In this document: positions 22,651 through 33,865 of the stretch, piece by piece | How positions within the stretch are numbered: position 1 is the stretch's first letter | Layout of the letters: each line of letters starts with the position of its first letter | NCBI GenBank assembly: GCA_946406115.1 | Contig: OX291557.1 | Coordinates: 6,418,501 to 6,482,500 of the forward strand | Direction: 5' to 3' | From: Apoda limacodes | Taxonomy: Eukaryota; Arthropoda; Insecta; Lepidoptera; Limacodidae | Length of the DNA stretch: 64,000 nt | Notes under the pieces: model-generated | The model's input: only the letters and a program-made list of their open reading frames with translations | Database searches by the model: none | Told to the model about the DNA's origin: nothing | Made by a program: the position numbers and the translations under genes

Positions 22651-22854
22651 GGATAGTAGGATATTATCTATTTATTGAATATGGAAATAATGATATTGAT
22701 TATATTGATTTATATAAAAGTGATATCAGATCGTTGTATAGAACGAAAGAAAAACACTTGTCAAAGAACATAAAATAAACAGATAAATTTTAAATTCTGC
22801 TAATATAATATTTTAAAATATTAATATATTATAATTATATTTATATAAGTATAT

Positions 22855-22860
<6 letters not shown>

Positions 22861-22942
<82 letters not shown>
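22861..22942. repeat. (GT)41 microsatellite
   Basis: Eighty-two bases of uninterrupted GT follow an AT/GT-mixed lead-in. Perfect arrays of this length are expected to vary in length between individuals. Confidence 0.98.
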
Positions 22943-22943
<1 letters not shown>

Positions 22944-23309
22944 GACTTTGAATCACTTTTCATTTGGTAGGTATGTACATACCTATACATGGGTGTAAGA
23001 AACTAACGTAAGATCACACAACATTTTGGGGGGTTGAAAATTTATGGCACATTGTCGTATGAATTATTTTTTTCATTTAATGTATTTTATTCAGCCCTGG
23101 ATTGAAGTAGGCGCCAAGGGCCCAAATAAGGGCATTTTCCCAAGTTTTTAGTTAAATGGTAGAAATTGCGGGCTTTTAAGATTTAATAACTCTTAATTTG
23201 TAACACTCGTTAATTTTTTACCATAGGAACGACGTGAATTTATAATGAAATCTGTGGTATGTCGGTGATTGTTGACTCATATATGTAATGGATTGATAGT
23301 TTCTCCTAT

Positions 23310-23973
23310 ATAGTATGAATTACAGTCGTGACATTCGATGATGTATACGCAACAGAATGTTTTGCACGTAGATTACATTGTATGATTTTGAGCGTTTGGT
23401 AAGGTTATGATGGTATTGAAATGACCTATTGGGCATGTTTTGCATTGTAGCATGGGATTGTGTTGGTTGTTGAAGGAAATGTTTGATTTGGTGTGTGATT
23501 TTATTAAAGATAAACATTGTTTAATCTTATTTTGTCGAAATGAGATCGTTGGTAGTGTAGGAAATAAATCTTATGTTTCTGTATTTGTGTTTAGAATCGG
23601 AAGTAAATCTTTGAAAATATTTTTTATTTAATATGAGCCATGAAAGTATTTTGTGATAAATCGAAGTGTGTTATAGTTTTGTAAAGGTGATTGTTGGTAA
23701 TACTGTGGTCTTTTATATATTTGTTTTTGTAAGAAGTGGTCAGGATAGGTCTTTTACGTAATGCATTAAATATTTTCTCTCGGAAATTTGTTTGTCCATA
23801 TTAAAAAAATTACATAAAAAAATCTTAGCCACACTAATGGTTTGATTTGATATTGTTATAAATAAAAGCTCTCAAGTTCACCCATGAAAAGGTTTGCGTA
23901 TGACGGTGCCATGCAGATCCCCATGGCCGTTCCTTTGATTTCTTTAAAATATCTATTATTATAGGTGAAGCTC
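23310..23973 (-). pseudogene. Penelope-like element, RT C-terminal part and GIY-YIG start
   Basis: On the minus strand, downstream of the nested insertion, translation gives 'RYFKEIKGTAMGICMAPSYA' and 'NLFMGELE', the conserved core just before the catalytic motif of Penelope-type reverse transcriptases. Further on come 'NPMLQCKTCP' and, near the end, 'KTFCCVYIIECHDC', which fits the Cys-rich linker entering a GIY-YIG endonuclease. Stops and frameshifts are frequent, and the catalytic pair itself is degraded. The endonuclease is cut off near 23310. Confidence 0.7.
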
Positions 23974-24835
23974 AAATCGACTAAGTGCGAGTCGGACTCG
24001 CGCACGAAGGGTACCATTATCAATAAAAACGGCAAAAAAAATCACGTTTGTTGTATGGGAGCCCCCCTTAAATATTTGTTTTATTATTAGAATGTCGTTA
24101 TTTTATTTTTCTATAAATATACATCGTTCATTTACTTATATTTTATACCTGTTTTACAAATGTACCTCCTTCATATATGTAACTTTTAATGGAATTTGCA
24201 CGAAAATTTCACTTTTCCAAGTACATTTTATAACTTGATTGACTATTACTCGTACACCTGAAAAGTGTTCTAACCAGTGATTAGTTTCCTTTTTTATTCA
24301 TTATATGCACTACCACCTTAATTTTTTTACATTTCCAAACACTATACTTTCGCTGGTAGATGACTATAACAAAAATTAGTACTTTAAAGCTAAATGTTTT
24401 GCAAACGCAGCCCTAAATAAAAATGATTTTTGTATACCGCCAAGGTTTTTGAAATTCCCATCCAATGATATCCCAAACGATGGGGTAGACGAGAAAAAAA
24501 AAAATACGTCTTCACTTCACGTGTAGGGGAGGTACCCTAAAAAAATTTTTTTTTCAAGGATTTTTTCGACCACTTTGTCAGCTTGATCAATGTGTATATC
24601 TTGCCAGCCTTCATACGTCCCCACTGTTGGGGCACGGCCTACCCTCATAAGCAAGGGTGATTTTGGGCCATAGTCCACACGCGGGCCCAGTGCGGATTGT
24701 GGACTTATCAATGTGTATATTCCTGCCAAATTGCAGCTTTCTCGTATTAGTAGTTTTTGAACTAAGCCACGGACAGACGGACGGACGGACATGGCGAAAC
24801 TATAAGAGTTCCTTGTTGACTACGGAACCCTAAAA
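23974..24835 (-). mobile_element. Full-length GGTTCCGTAG-family element inserted in the Penelope-like element
   Basis: The ends are 'aaatcgactaagtgcgagtc' on the left and 'gttgactacggaaccctaaa' on the right, both family termini. An internal '(cgga)n' tract at 24773-24790 and a 'gggagcccccctta' block are present. The flanking Penelope reading resumes on both sides, which defines the insertion limits well. It carries its own insertion at 24600-24706. Confidence 0.75.
24600..24706 (-). mobile_element. Truncated SINE with 14-bp target-site duplication
   Basis: The 107-base insert 'ttgccagccttcatacgtcc ... gcggattgtggact' resembles part of the SINE at 37137-37437. It is flanked by perfect direct repeats 'atcaatgtgtatat' at 24586-24599 and 24707-24720, the hallmark of LINE-mediated retrotransposition. 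It is the third layer of a nest. Confidence 0.8.
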
Positions 24836-25735
24836 ATGATGCAGAAGGACAATGAGGTAGTGGACGTTCGTTAAAAAAGTAATACAAGGAGTTGGGACCA
24901 GCATTGTGTGGAATATTAGTGGTTAAAGAAATAGCATCTATTGTGACTAAATAAACATTTTCTGAAGTAAGTATATATGTAAATTCTTTATAATTTCTAT
25001 GAAGTGGTTTGTGTCTGATATCAATGCTGTTAGTTTTTTTAGTTAAGTTTAATTTGTCGTAATTAGTAGTCTGCAAAAGCTGAAATATGCTCAGTTGGAC
25101 TGTCGTATGGTGCTACTATAAGTCGACCAGGATTGCCTTTCTTGTGGATTTTGGGAAGTATATAAAAATGTGAGAATCTGGCGTTGAGCGGGATTAATGT
25201 TTTGCGATCGGAATCAGAAACGTTTTCATTTTTTTTCTTCTTTGTCTAAGAGCTCATTCATTGTTTCACAAATTTCGAAAGATAGATTAAAACTTATTTC
25301 CTTATAGAATTCAATATTGTTGAGTTGTGTGTATATTTACCGATTGTAATCGTATTCCTTCATTATTACTGTTGAAGAACCTTTGTCTGCTTGTAAAATA
25401 ATAATGTTCTCATCATATTTCAAGTTTTTTAAGGCTGTCTTTTCTTCATTTGTTGAATGTTCGATATTAGATTCTAACAATTTTATAAATTTTAAATTGT
25501 TAATTTTAGTAAGAAGTCAGCAAGCAAATATTTCTATAGGGTGATTAGCGGATAGACTAGAAGGTTCATGAGGTGAAGGTTGTTTAAATTTTTGAAGTGA
25601 GTTGTGTAAAGTTTTATTTGAATTCTTAGCAATAGGATGATGTTGTTAGTAGTATTTCCAATTTTTATTTTTAGTGAAGTTAATAGTATCATTTAATAAT
25701 TCGATTTCATTAAGATCAGTAATAATCTTTTTATT
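24836..25735 (-). pseudogene. Penelope-like element, reverse transcriptase N-terminal part
   Basis: Minus-strand translation shows 'IIILQADKGSSTVIM' (the family's ADKG motif), then a 'FEICETMNELLDKE' helix, 'FIYFPKSTRKA' (degenerate LPKIHK motif), and 'VTIDAISLTTNIPHNA', the equivalent of the first catalytic-aspartate motif. In the last, Asp is kept and the usual Phe-Thr-Asn-Ile-Pro reads T-T-N-I-P. Several in-frame stops (for example after 'EYDYNR') show it is dead. The 5' limit near 25735 abuts another repeat. Confidence 0.75.
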
Positions 25736-25740
25736 AATAA

Positions 25741-25910
25741 TTCTAGTGTACGTGTGTATGTATCACTGTACTCCTCCTAAACGGCTGGACCGATTTGATT
25801 GATTTTTTTTGTATGCGTTTGGGTGACGCCCTGGGTGACAAATCAGCCCGGCAGATGTCGCTGCAGTCGGTATCATGCAGGACAACGTGAACCTGGTCAG
25901 CTAGTATATT
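25741..25910 (+). mobile_element. CTAGT-ended dispersed repeat fragment
   Basis: It contains 'taaacggctggaccgatttg' and ends 'gacaacgtgaacctggtcag' then 'ctagta', matching in reverse the 'actagttgacctggtggacg' end at 49714. It abuts the Penelope remnant. Confidence 0.55.
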
Positions 25911-26769
25911 ATAAAATCGATATAAAACATCGCAAGTAAATCGCGCATCGATATGTGCGCATAGCCCTTTCCTCATACCCTGTTTAGAATGGTGGCTTAC
26001 AAAAAGGGTGCTTAAGTGCAGTTGAAGAAAGGCAGGGCTCAAGTCCCTTATCGTAATCTTCTTCCACGAAGGGCGAAATTGCAGTCCACATCATCCCTAT
26101 CGTCCTGGAAAAGGAGGACAAGGATATGGACGATCCACCTCAAGCTTCAGAAAAACGTTGTCTTTCCCCCCCTTCCAGCCCTCCCAGGGTGAAAGTCTAA
26201 ACTGTGTCTGTACTTGACCGTGTTACTAGTATTTTATAGTTAACATTTATGTTTACGTTGTTTATTTTATGTTTACGTTTATTTGTTTAGTTGTATGTTT
26301 TTGCGTTGTTTGCCATTTTTGTGCCGATGTTGACTGGCGTATAAACATGCAAAAGCAAGTACGAGCAAGGCAAGGCTTTAACGACATTACAATTTATTGC
26401 TTAATTTCTTTACTAATACGCAAGTTTTATATTTAGTTGTTTAAAAATAAAGGCACGATAATGTTATCTGTTAGAATATGAATAGGTACTTGAAAAACAT
26501 ATATCATACCCAATTCTGACTCACTCTTTATACCTCGTCAAAAACTGCCAAAAAATTAAGTATATTATGTTATCTCACATTTTACTACTTGTTTTTTTTT
26601 TTAACTGCTGACCAAGAACATGGGATATATAAAGCCATCTAAGTCTACTTAAACTGTATCTGAAGGAGTGTTGTGGCTTTGGACTCCCCACCTGTCACAC
26701 AGGACTAAAGTGGTTGGTGAGAATAGGCTGTCCCGTGTGACCAGATGCTAGTTACCCTCCCTAAAAAGA
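25911..26769. other. Intergenic stretch with one unexplained coding-like patch
   Basis: At 26080-26200 a frame reads 'IIPIVLEKEDKDMDDPPQA' then 'SEKRCLSPPSSPP' and a stop. This acidic then Ser/Pro-rich tail could be the end of a gag/ORF1-like protein, but nothing confirms it. The remainder is AT-rich and featureless. Confidence 0.3.
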
Positions 26770-27030
26770 CATAGCAGCATAGTTAGTAGTGTGGCCGGCT
26801 GCTGTGTAGAGGATGTGGGTTTGATTCCCGCACTGGAAAATTATTTATGTGATAGTCATTTGTGTTTGTATTGAGTATGGGTATACTTATGTATGATATG
26901 TATGTATTTACAAAAAAAGTATTTAAGTATTTTTATCCGTTGTCTGGTTTTCATAATAGTAGTTTTGTTTAGTTTGGGACCAGATGGCACTGTGTGACTT
27001 CTCCAATAATAATAATAATTATTATTTTTA
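26770..27030 (+). mobile_element. tRNA-derived SINE
   Basis: The head 'agtgtggccggctgctgtgt' (A-box-like) is followed by 'gggtttgattcccgcactgg' (B box GGTTTGATTCC near 26818). A body with 'ttatttatgtgatagtcatt' and 'gggaccagatggcactgtgt' follows, with an (AAT)n tail at the end. The layout is that of lepidopteran tRNA-type SINEs. A head fragment of the same kind is at 58765-58800. Confidence 0.65.
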
Positions 27031-27127
27031 TCCCAGAAAACTCAAGTTTCCGTAGAATAACTATAGTCGGTTTGTTTGATTGTTATTGCTTAGCGTCGCT
27101 ACGAAGCAACCAATTAATCTTATTTTT

Positions 27128-27386
27128 CCTTATACCACTAAAGTGGCAAACAAGCTTACGGTCCGCCTGATGGTAAGCGGTCACCCTAGCCTATGGACGC
27201 TTGCAACACCGGAAGGATCACTATATCTATCAAATTGCTATGCATTTGTTGGTATTCCGAAATCAGACGAATTTTTTGTTTATAATATGGCTTGGTATAA
27301 TAATGACAGTAGGTATGCAGGTTACATATTTTTTTTTATATATACCACTAAGGTGGCAAACAAGCTTACGGTCCGCCTGATGGATA
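27128..27386 (-). mobile_element. Two short LINE 3'-tail copies in tandem orientation
   Basis: Two copies of 'taccactaaggtggcaaac' plus 'ttacggtccgcctgatgg' occur at about 27132-27222 and 27340-27384, both preceded by a T-rich run. They are extremely 5'-truncated (about 90 and 45 bases) members of the family at 9042-9377. Confidence 0.75.
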
Positions 27387-27667
27387 TCTACTATCATCAC
27401 AAGACGTGGACCTGTTCCAATTTACACCTCGGCAATTTGTATTCGCCACAAATGCCTATCTATCGGCTATTAAAAGTTAATTTGTCTCTTATTTATGTTT
27501 GCTCAACGTTATATTTATGCTGTCTTTTTTTATTAAATAATAGTTTGTGTTTTATTTTTTATATAGGATATATAATTGATAGTAGAGGGGATTCGTTGGT
27601 TCTGGCTCACTACCCTCCAACTCCAACCCCTCTCCTAAAGCTCGCCAATTTTTCTGCCCCGTACGAC

Positions 27668-27887
27668 TGACGCTTGACCATTCTCAAAACCCAAAACCAC
27701 CCCCTGTGTCTGGGGTGTGGCGACTCACGCTTGACCATTCTCAAAACAACCCCTTGAGCCTGGGGTGTGGCGACTCACGCTTGACCATTCTCAAATCCAC
27801 CCCCTGTGTCTGGGGTGTGGCGACTCGCGCTTGATCACTCTCAAAACCACCCCCTGTGTCTGGGGGTATGTCGACTCACGCTTGACC
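27668..27887. repeat. 50-bp tandem repeats at the left end of the palindrome
   Basis: Four units of exactly or nearly 50 bases ('cgactcacgcttgaccattc', then 'tcaaaaccaccccctgtgtc', then 'tggggtgtgg') start at 27665, 27721, 27771 and 27821, and a partial fifth follows. The first unit has a 6-base insertion. Shorter echoes of 'cactcacgctt' and 'ccacgcttga' occur in the leader at about 28091 and 28119. Confidence 0.95.
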
Positions 27888-28231
27888 AAAACTACCGCGT
27901 GACGTCACAGTGGCTCCTGTGTATAACTTGTCTCTAGTTTTGTTATGTAATTACATCACTATCGTAATGGGTTATCATGTTTTTCCCCGTTCATAATTAA
28001 GTTATTCCTATTTAATTACAATGATGTTGGTGGTGACATTTCAAAAACTAGTCCCCCGAGGGTGTATCTCAAGATTTTAGGGGTGTGTCCACTCACGCTT
28101 TACTTTGGAGACGTGTCGGTCCACGCTTGATATGACTTGACATGCTATACCTACAGAAAATCTTCAATTCAAGAAGGTCAAAGTTTAAAGAGAAAAGCTG
28201 ATAGTGTTAAAGATTTACAACTAGCATCGAC

Positions 28232-28361
28232 GTCAACATGATGTGTCAATTAATGTGATTTACAGTTTAACCAAAGATTCTATGCTCAGCACTTACGATC
28301 TAAGAAACACAAATAGAAATGTCTTATTCTTAATCATAATTTACTTTATGTGTCTGTTATA
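28232..28361 (+). pseudogene. Polymerase pseudogene, 5' piece before the LINE (left arm)
   Basis: The frame holds a C2H2 zinc-finger segment whose first Cys pair is broken by a small insertion ('tgtcaattaatgtgat' against 'tgtcaaatatgtgat' in the right arm), followed by 'FYAQHLRSKKHK', which supplies the two histidines. The region ends at the LINE junction 28361/28362. Animal pPolB-type open reading frames of this sort often start with such a finger. Confidence 0.6.
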
Positions 28362-28363
28362 CT

Positions 28364-30598
28364 TTATGTTTAGATAATATTTTCTGTAACGTTGAAGTAA
28401 AAGATAGATCTATTATTAACAATTTGCCGTCCGATCACTGTGGTCAAATAATAAAAATTCTACACAACTATAAAAAAAAATCTCAACTAGTAACTTGTAG
28501 ACCTGTGACCACTGCTCGATTAAACAATTTTAAAGTTAATATTGAAAAAAAAAATCCATTTTTACATTTCATGCATGATAATGCTAATAATCTTTATACT
28601 ATTTTTTTTGATTTCTTAAGTAATGAGTTCGAGCAAGTGTTTAAAGTAAAAACTTTTAGGCCAAATAATAAAATGAAATTCAAGGACTGGGCTACTGTAG
28701 GAATACACCGAAGTCGAACTAGGTTGTATGAGTTGTATGAAATGAAACAATATAACCACAGTCCCACATTCACCAACTATGTCAAAATGTATTCAAAAAT
28801 ATTTAAAAAAGTATGCAGGGTTGCAAAATCAATACATTTAAGTAACAAAATTAACCACCACATGGAATGTAATAAATAGTGAAACAGGAAAAATTAAACC
28901 GCGTGACAATCATTATTCACTTACTGTAAATTCAAAAATAATTGATTCAAATCTTGATGTCCTACAAACTAATGCATTAAATTCCTCTCCATTAGAATCA
29001 GAGTTACTTTTAAAATGTAATGTAAATAAATGCAAGGCTATATTTAAATTTGAGCATGTTACCTCTGAAGACTTCATAAAGACATTTAAATTACTAACTC
29101 AGAAAAAAACTTGTGACCTATGGGGTATATCAGTCAAAGTCCTTAGCGGAATTATTGATATTATAGCACCAAACTTAGCCATAATATTTAATAAGTGTGT
29201 TGACGAAGGGATATTCCCAGACTTAATGAAATATAGTAAAATAATACCACTTTTTAAAAGTGGAAGTAAAGATGATCCTAATAATTTTAGACCTATCTCT
29301 ATACTGCCTGCCTTAAGCAAAATTTTTGAAAAAATTATGTTCAATCAGATGCTTAAACATTTTAAGTTAAATGGATTACTTCATCCTCAACAGTTTGGTT
29401 TTACAAAAGGGCGTTCCACAACTGACGCAGGTGTTGCCCTTATACAGCATATATTTGCTGCTTGGGAACAGTCACAAAATGCTATTGGTATCTTCTGTGA
29501 TCTATCAAAGGCATTCGACTGCGTGCACATGAAACTCTTATACGGAAACTGAGTCATTATGGTATTGCAGATTTGGCTCTTGAGCTTATCTGCTCATATT
29601 TGAGTAGTAGAATGCAGAAGGTTCAAATCAATGAAGTAAAATCCAATGGCTCTGAAGTAAAATTACGAGTTCCTCAAGGTTCTATTTTAGGTCCTTTTCT
29701 ATTTTTAATTTACATAAATGACTTGCCTTTCTTTGTGGAGAAGCTATGCAAGATTGTACTATTTGCTGATGACACATCTCTTTTATTTAAAGTTGACAGA
29801 AATAAAACTAATTTTGACGACGTAAGTAGTGCGCTTTTTCAGGTTCTTCATTGGTTTACCGTAAATAATTTACTTCTTAATGCGAAAAAGACTAAGTGTT
29901 TAAAATTTATGATGCCAAATGTCAGAAACATAAGTACAAAATTATCCCTAATCGGAGAAGAAATAGTACTATTAGAATCAACAGTGTTTCTAGGTATTAC
30001 ATTAAACAATAGGCTGCAGTGGAACCCTCACATTTCAGTTCTTGCCGGAAAACTCAGTTCAGCTGCCTATGCAGTTAGGAAAGTTAGGCAGCTTACAGAT
30101 GTTGACACTGCTCGCTTGGTCTACTTTAGCTATTTCCATTCCGTCATGACTTATGGCATTTTGCTTTGGGGTAAGGCAGCTGATATTGATACAGTCTTTA
30201 TTTTGCAAAAGAGAGCAGTACGGTCAATTTATAAATTAGGACCTCGAATTTCTCTTAGGGAACTATTTAGGGAAATTGATATTTTAACTGTTCCTTGCCA
30301 ATATATCTTTGCTTGTATAATGTATGTACGCCAAAATTGACACTTATTTGCTAAAAATAGTGACCTCCACAGTGTTAATACAAGGAATAAGGATAAATTG
30401 GTAGTTCCAAAATGTCGTCTTCAGAAGGTACATAGCTCTTTCGCAATACAAAGTATATTTTTCTACAATAAAATTCCAGAACATGTGGTTAATTTACCCT
30501 CAAATAAATTTAAAATATATGTCAAAGATAGTTTAATGAAAAAAAGCTATTACAAAGTAGATGAATACATAAATGATAAAAATGCTTGGAAAAATTAG
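28364..30598 (+). pseudogene. LINE ORF2 (endonuclease C-terminus and reverse transcriptase), three lesions
   Basis: Segments in order: 28364-28860 (endonuclease end with the SDH motif and linker); 28863-29528 with 'IIPLFKSGSKDDPNNFRPIS' (finger region) and 'IGIFCDLSKAFDCV' (motif A aspartate); 29531-30337 with 'LRVPQGSILGPFLFLIYIND' (motif B) and 'VLFADDTSLLF' (motif C, FADD intact); then, after the TGA at 30338, 30341-30598 with the conserved tail 'VNTRNKDKLVVPKCRLQKV' and 'FFYNKIPEHVVNLP'. The product copied a template RNA into DNA at a nicked target. The lesions are few, so the copy is fairly young, but it is inactive. Confidence 0.88.
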
Positions 30599-30817
30599 AA
30601 CTTAATTGATTTGTATTGGGGCATTTGAAATATTTTTTTTTTTAATTAAAACATTGTATATTATGTTATTACCTAGTGTAAGGCTATATTGTATTTTTAT
30701 ATGATGTATAAAAGATTAACTAGTGAGTTTATTGCCGTTGCTTCTCGGTAGTAAAGCATTACGAACCTTCCAATCTTCTCCTCTTATATTTTGTTCCTTT
30801 ACTACACACATTGTAAC

Positions 30818-31018
30818 TAGTACAATCGAAGTTTTATTGGAGTTGCTTGAGTGTGTCATGCTCTCTCAAAGTGTCTCTGCGGTGGTGGCGTGTGTGTCGG
30901 ATCGTTACGTTCCCTAAAACATGGTTGAGCGAAGCGATGGCTGATTCATGTGTCATACTCGTGAACGGGTGCCGCCTGTGGAGGCTGGTCTGCTCTTGCA
31001 AACTTCTTTGTATTCTTA
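30818..31018 (+). repeat. GC-richer ~200-bp block shared with 63125-63312
   Basis: It runs from 'tagtacaatcgaagttttat' to 'tttgtattctta', with core 'gcggtggtggcgtgtgtgtc' and 'gagcgaagcgatggctgatt'. The second copy differs at about a dozen positions plus small indels. Here it lies in the LINE 3'UTR. At 63 kb it stands alone, without LINE coding sequence. Confidence 0.85.
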
Positions 31019-31400
31019 GTATTTAGTCTTACTTTTTTGTTTTGTTTATTAATACTGTAAGACATTGATTATTTCTTAGTGATGAATACATAAACTGTCT
31101 TTTGTTTATATTAGATACTTTTTTATGTTGTGCTTGTGCTTTATATTTCATGTTTTTTATGTCTGTAATGGAAAGTGTCCTTTTATGATAGGGAGGGCAA
31201 TTTTCCAATATTTTAATTGGACGCTGTAAGAGAAAGGGAGAAAAGAAATGCCCTTGCTGAGTTTCTTGCCGGTTCTTCTCAGTACAAGGTCTCCCGCCCT
31301 GTAGACTTACGAACCGATGGCGTAGTGACATTCATAAGTGCTCAATTATTGTAGCCTAAACTGAATAAATTAAATTGAATTTGAATTTGAATTTGAATTT

Positions 31401-33642
31401 ATCACTCGTGAAGTATTTATAGCATCAATTGAAGAATCAATACTATTTTATTATTCATGCAGAGTTTGATCAGGAAACAAAAGATTTAAAAAATTCTTTT
31501 GAATTTTTTAATTTGACTATTAGGAATTGGATAAAAATTGGTGAATTAGAAAATTATTCAGAACCTTTAAATGATGACATTAAAAATAAAATGTGTAATG
31601 ACACATAGCGATTTAGAAAAATAAAATAAAATGGTAGACCTTAAAAAAAAACAGTTCTTAGAAATGCATGTTAATAAGTTCAATCCCTTACGGGGATCTT
31701 CGTATATTCGTAAAAAAGAACGATCAACAATGTTTTAAGTGGACTATATCCTGCAAATACACATTCCGATAGGGTATCATCATACTTGAGGCATCAAAAT
31801 AAACTAACGTTTAATAATATTCAGTTCCCAATCAAATTATCTGATATACCCAAGGTAGAAAAACAAAATGACATTAGCATTAATATGTTTGAATTAGAGT
31901 TTAACAAAGAAAAAAAAACTTTACAAAATGTTCTAATTAATTACAAATTAATTTATTATTTTTAAACAATGGTTGAAATGGTCATTATTGTATTTATCAC
32001 GCTTGGTAAATAAACAAATAACAAATCGAAATGACGCTATTCATATCTGGGCCGGTTGCCGTTTCTATTTTTAATCTAAAGTTAATTTAATTAATCACCA
32101 GAAGCATGACTGTGCTCAAATTGTTACTGAATAACTAGAAATTCATAAAAAAGAAAATATTGGTTTAATAGGGAAACAAATAATGATGAAATCTATTTTG
32201 ATAAATTTTAAAGAATATTAAAATTACATTTTATAATATATGCAGACTTTGTAGCTCATTTAAAACCCATCACCTATTGTGTCCCTGATCCATCGAAGTC
32301 ATATACGTAAACAATACATGAACATGTAGTTTGTTCTTATGGATACTATATAAAATGTTCATATGATGATAAACTGTCTATATACAGAACATACTCAGAG
32401 CCTAATTGTACAAAAATGTTTATGGAAAGCATTAACAAAGATATTAGCAATATACATAGGATAAATTGTTTTCAAAAATGTTCACTTTTATTAACTAATG
32501 AAGAGAAGGAATCTATAAGACAATCGCAATTATGTTATATTAGGTGATGAAATCACAGTAGACTATGACTGGAATACTAGTAATTTTAGAGGTGTTAGTC
32601 ACGAATTATTTAGTAGCACAAAGTATCGAGTTCCATTTTTCATTCCTATTCTATTTCACAATCTAAACAATTATGATGCTCATTTTATTTTTCATGCTTT
32701 GAATTTTAAAGATTGAGAAATAAAAATAATTCCGCAAAATAAGTAAAAATATATTTCATTCTCATATAAACCTAATATGTCGTATAGTTCATTTGCGGTT
32801 TTTAGATTATTTTTAATTTATGATCTACTAGAGTTTAGATATATAGAATATTATATAAAGACCAATTTGCAGAATTAAGAAATCAATTACAAACGAAAAT
32901 GATTTTAATAAACTTATTAAGAAAGGTGTTTTTCTTCATGAATTTGTTTATTCTTATGAGTCCTTAAAAATTACATCTCTTTCAAATCAAGACGCTTTCT
33001 TTAACTCTTTAATACCAGTGTATCAAATTATAAGTATAAACATGCTCAAAACGATGTCAGCCTAATTTAAATGTAAAAATATGTTGGAATATTCCAATCT
33101 ATATTTAAGAACTTATGTAATGCTACTCACTGAAATTTCTGATAACTTTAGAATTTTTTATATCTAATGTGATATAATTGTAATTATTTATTTTCTTCTT
33201 TTTACACTAAGCTGTACACCAATCTATAATATATTTTTGCCACGGAAAATGAGCTCTATTTTAAAATTAACCTGTAACCTTAAGTACCCTGAACATTTAC
33301 ATGATCTTAATTCAGATTTACCTTTATGCCCTGAAAACCATTGTAAACGGTTACAGTAAAGATAAGAAATTAGTATCAAATTTTTATAATATAACTAAAA
33401 CATAATTTACTATAGAAATCTCAAACAATGTTTACAACTTACTATAAAGTTAATTAGGGTTCATAGAGTTTTACAGTTTAAGCATAGTCCTTAGTTGAAA
33501 TATATATAGATTTAAATACACAAGTAAGAACTACAGCTAAAAGTGACTGAAAAAGATTTTTATAAATAATACATTCTTTGGTAAAACTATGGAAAATGTT
33601 GAAAAACGTGTATTTGTGAAAAAACAAAGATATTTATTTGGA
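31401..33642 (+). pseudogene. Decayed protein-primed family-B DNA polymerase (pPolB), main part
   Basis: Many frames and stops are needed. In order one can read an N-terminal region ('NNFDP'-like segments are gone, but 'LRGSSYIRKKE'-type sequence remains near 31695), then an exonuclease-domain block near 32240-32710 ('ICRLCSSFK', 'EHVVCSYGYYIKCSYDD', 'FHNLNNYDAHFIFHALNF'). A block with 'KKGVFLHEFVYSYESL' lies near 32920, 'LKYPEHLHDLNSDLPLCPE' near 33275, and 'FGKTMENVEKRVF' near 33578. The order is that of pPolB, but large internal deletions remove most palm-domain motifs. The gene is dead. It would have replicated a linear genome by protein priming. Confidence 0.7.
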
Positions 33643-33780
33643 GAATTATAAGTCGTGTCTATGTATTACAAATGTAAATATTTCACGTGCAGAATTCGAA
33701 GTGTGAAACATACTATTTTACACAAAAAAATAAATAAACTTGTTTTAGACTTATAGTTCTCCAAATAAATCTCTTTTTTG
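33625..33780. repeat. ~30-bp inverted repeat in the palindrome centre
   Basis: 'atttatttggagaattataa' (33632-33651) and its near-complement around 'ttatagttctccaaataaat' (33751-33770) form a stem of about 30 pairs with few mismatches and a loop of about 93 bases. It lies 3' of the last polymerase fragment. Confidence 0.75.
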
Positions 33781-33865
33781 TCACACTTTTATTGAAAACT
33801 TTAGATTCGGCAATTACTTCAAGCAATTATAAGTCTACAACAAGTTTTATTAATTTTTGTGAAGT

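Larger units (their letters stand above)
28362..31400 (+). mobile_element. 5'-truncated CR1/jockey-group LINE inserted in the palindrome
   Basis: The insert is bounded exactly by comparison with the uninterrupted right arm. The 5' end falls inside the APE-type endonuclease ('CLDNIFCNVEV', then the catalytic 'LPSDHCGQ'). Reverse transcriptase follows, then a C-terminal domain and a 3'UTR ending in a 'gaattt' tandem run at 31378-31400. ORF2 is damaged by a one-base gain near 28857, a one-base loss near 29528 and a nonsense TGA at 30338. The overlap at the junction is at most 2 bases, so no proper target duplication is visible. Length is 3039 bases. Confidence 0.9.

Noticed and set aside
24517..25076. 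Two overlapping minus-strand frames (91 and 104 codons)
   Set aside because: One is mostly the non-coding GGTTCCG insert. The other mixes Penelope RT coding sequence with that insert, so neither is a gene by itself.
27080..27670. 196-codon open frame with a repeated [14 protein letters not shown] peptide
   Set aside because: The repeated peptide is the translation of two antisense LINE 3'-tail copies. The frame has no other support.
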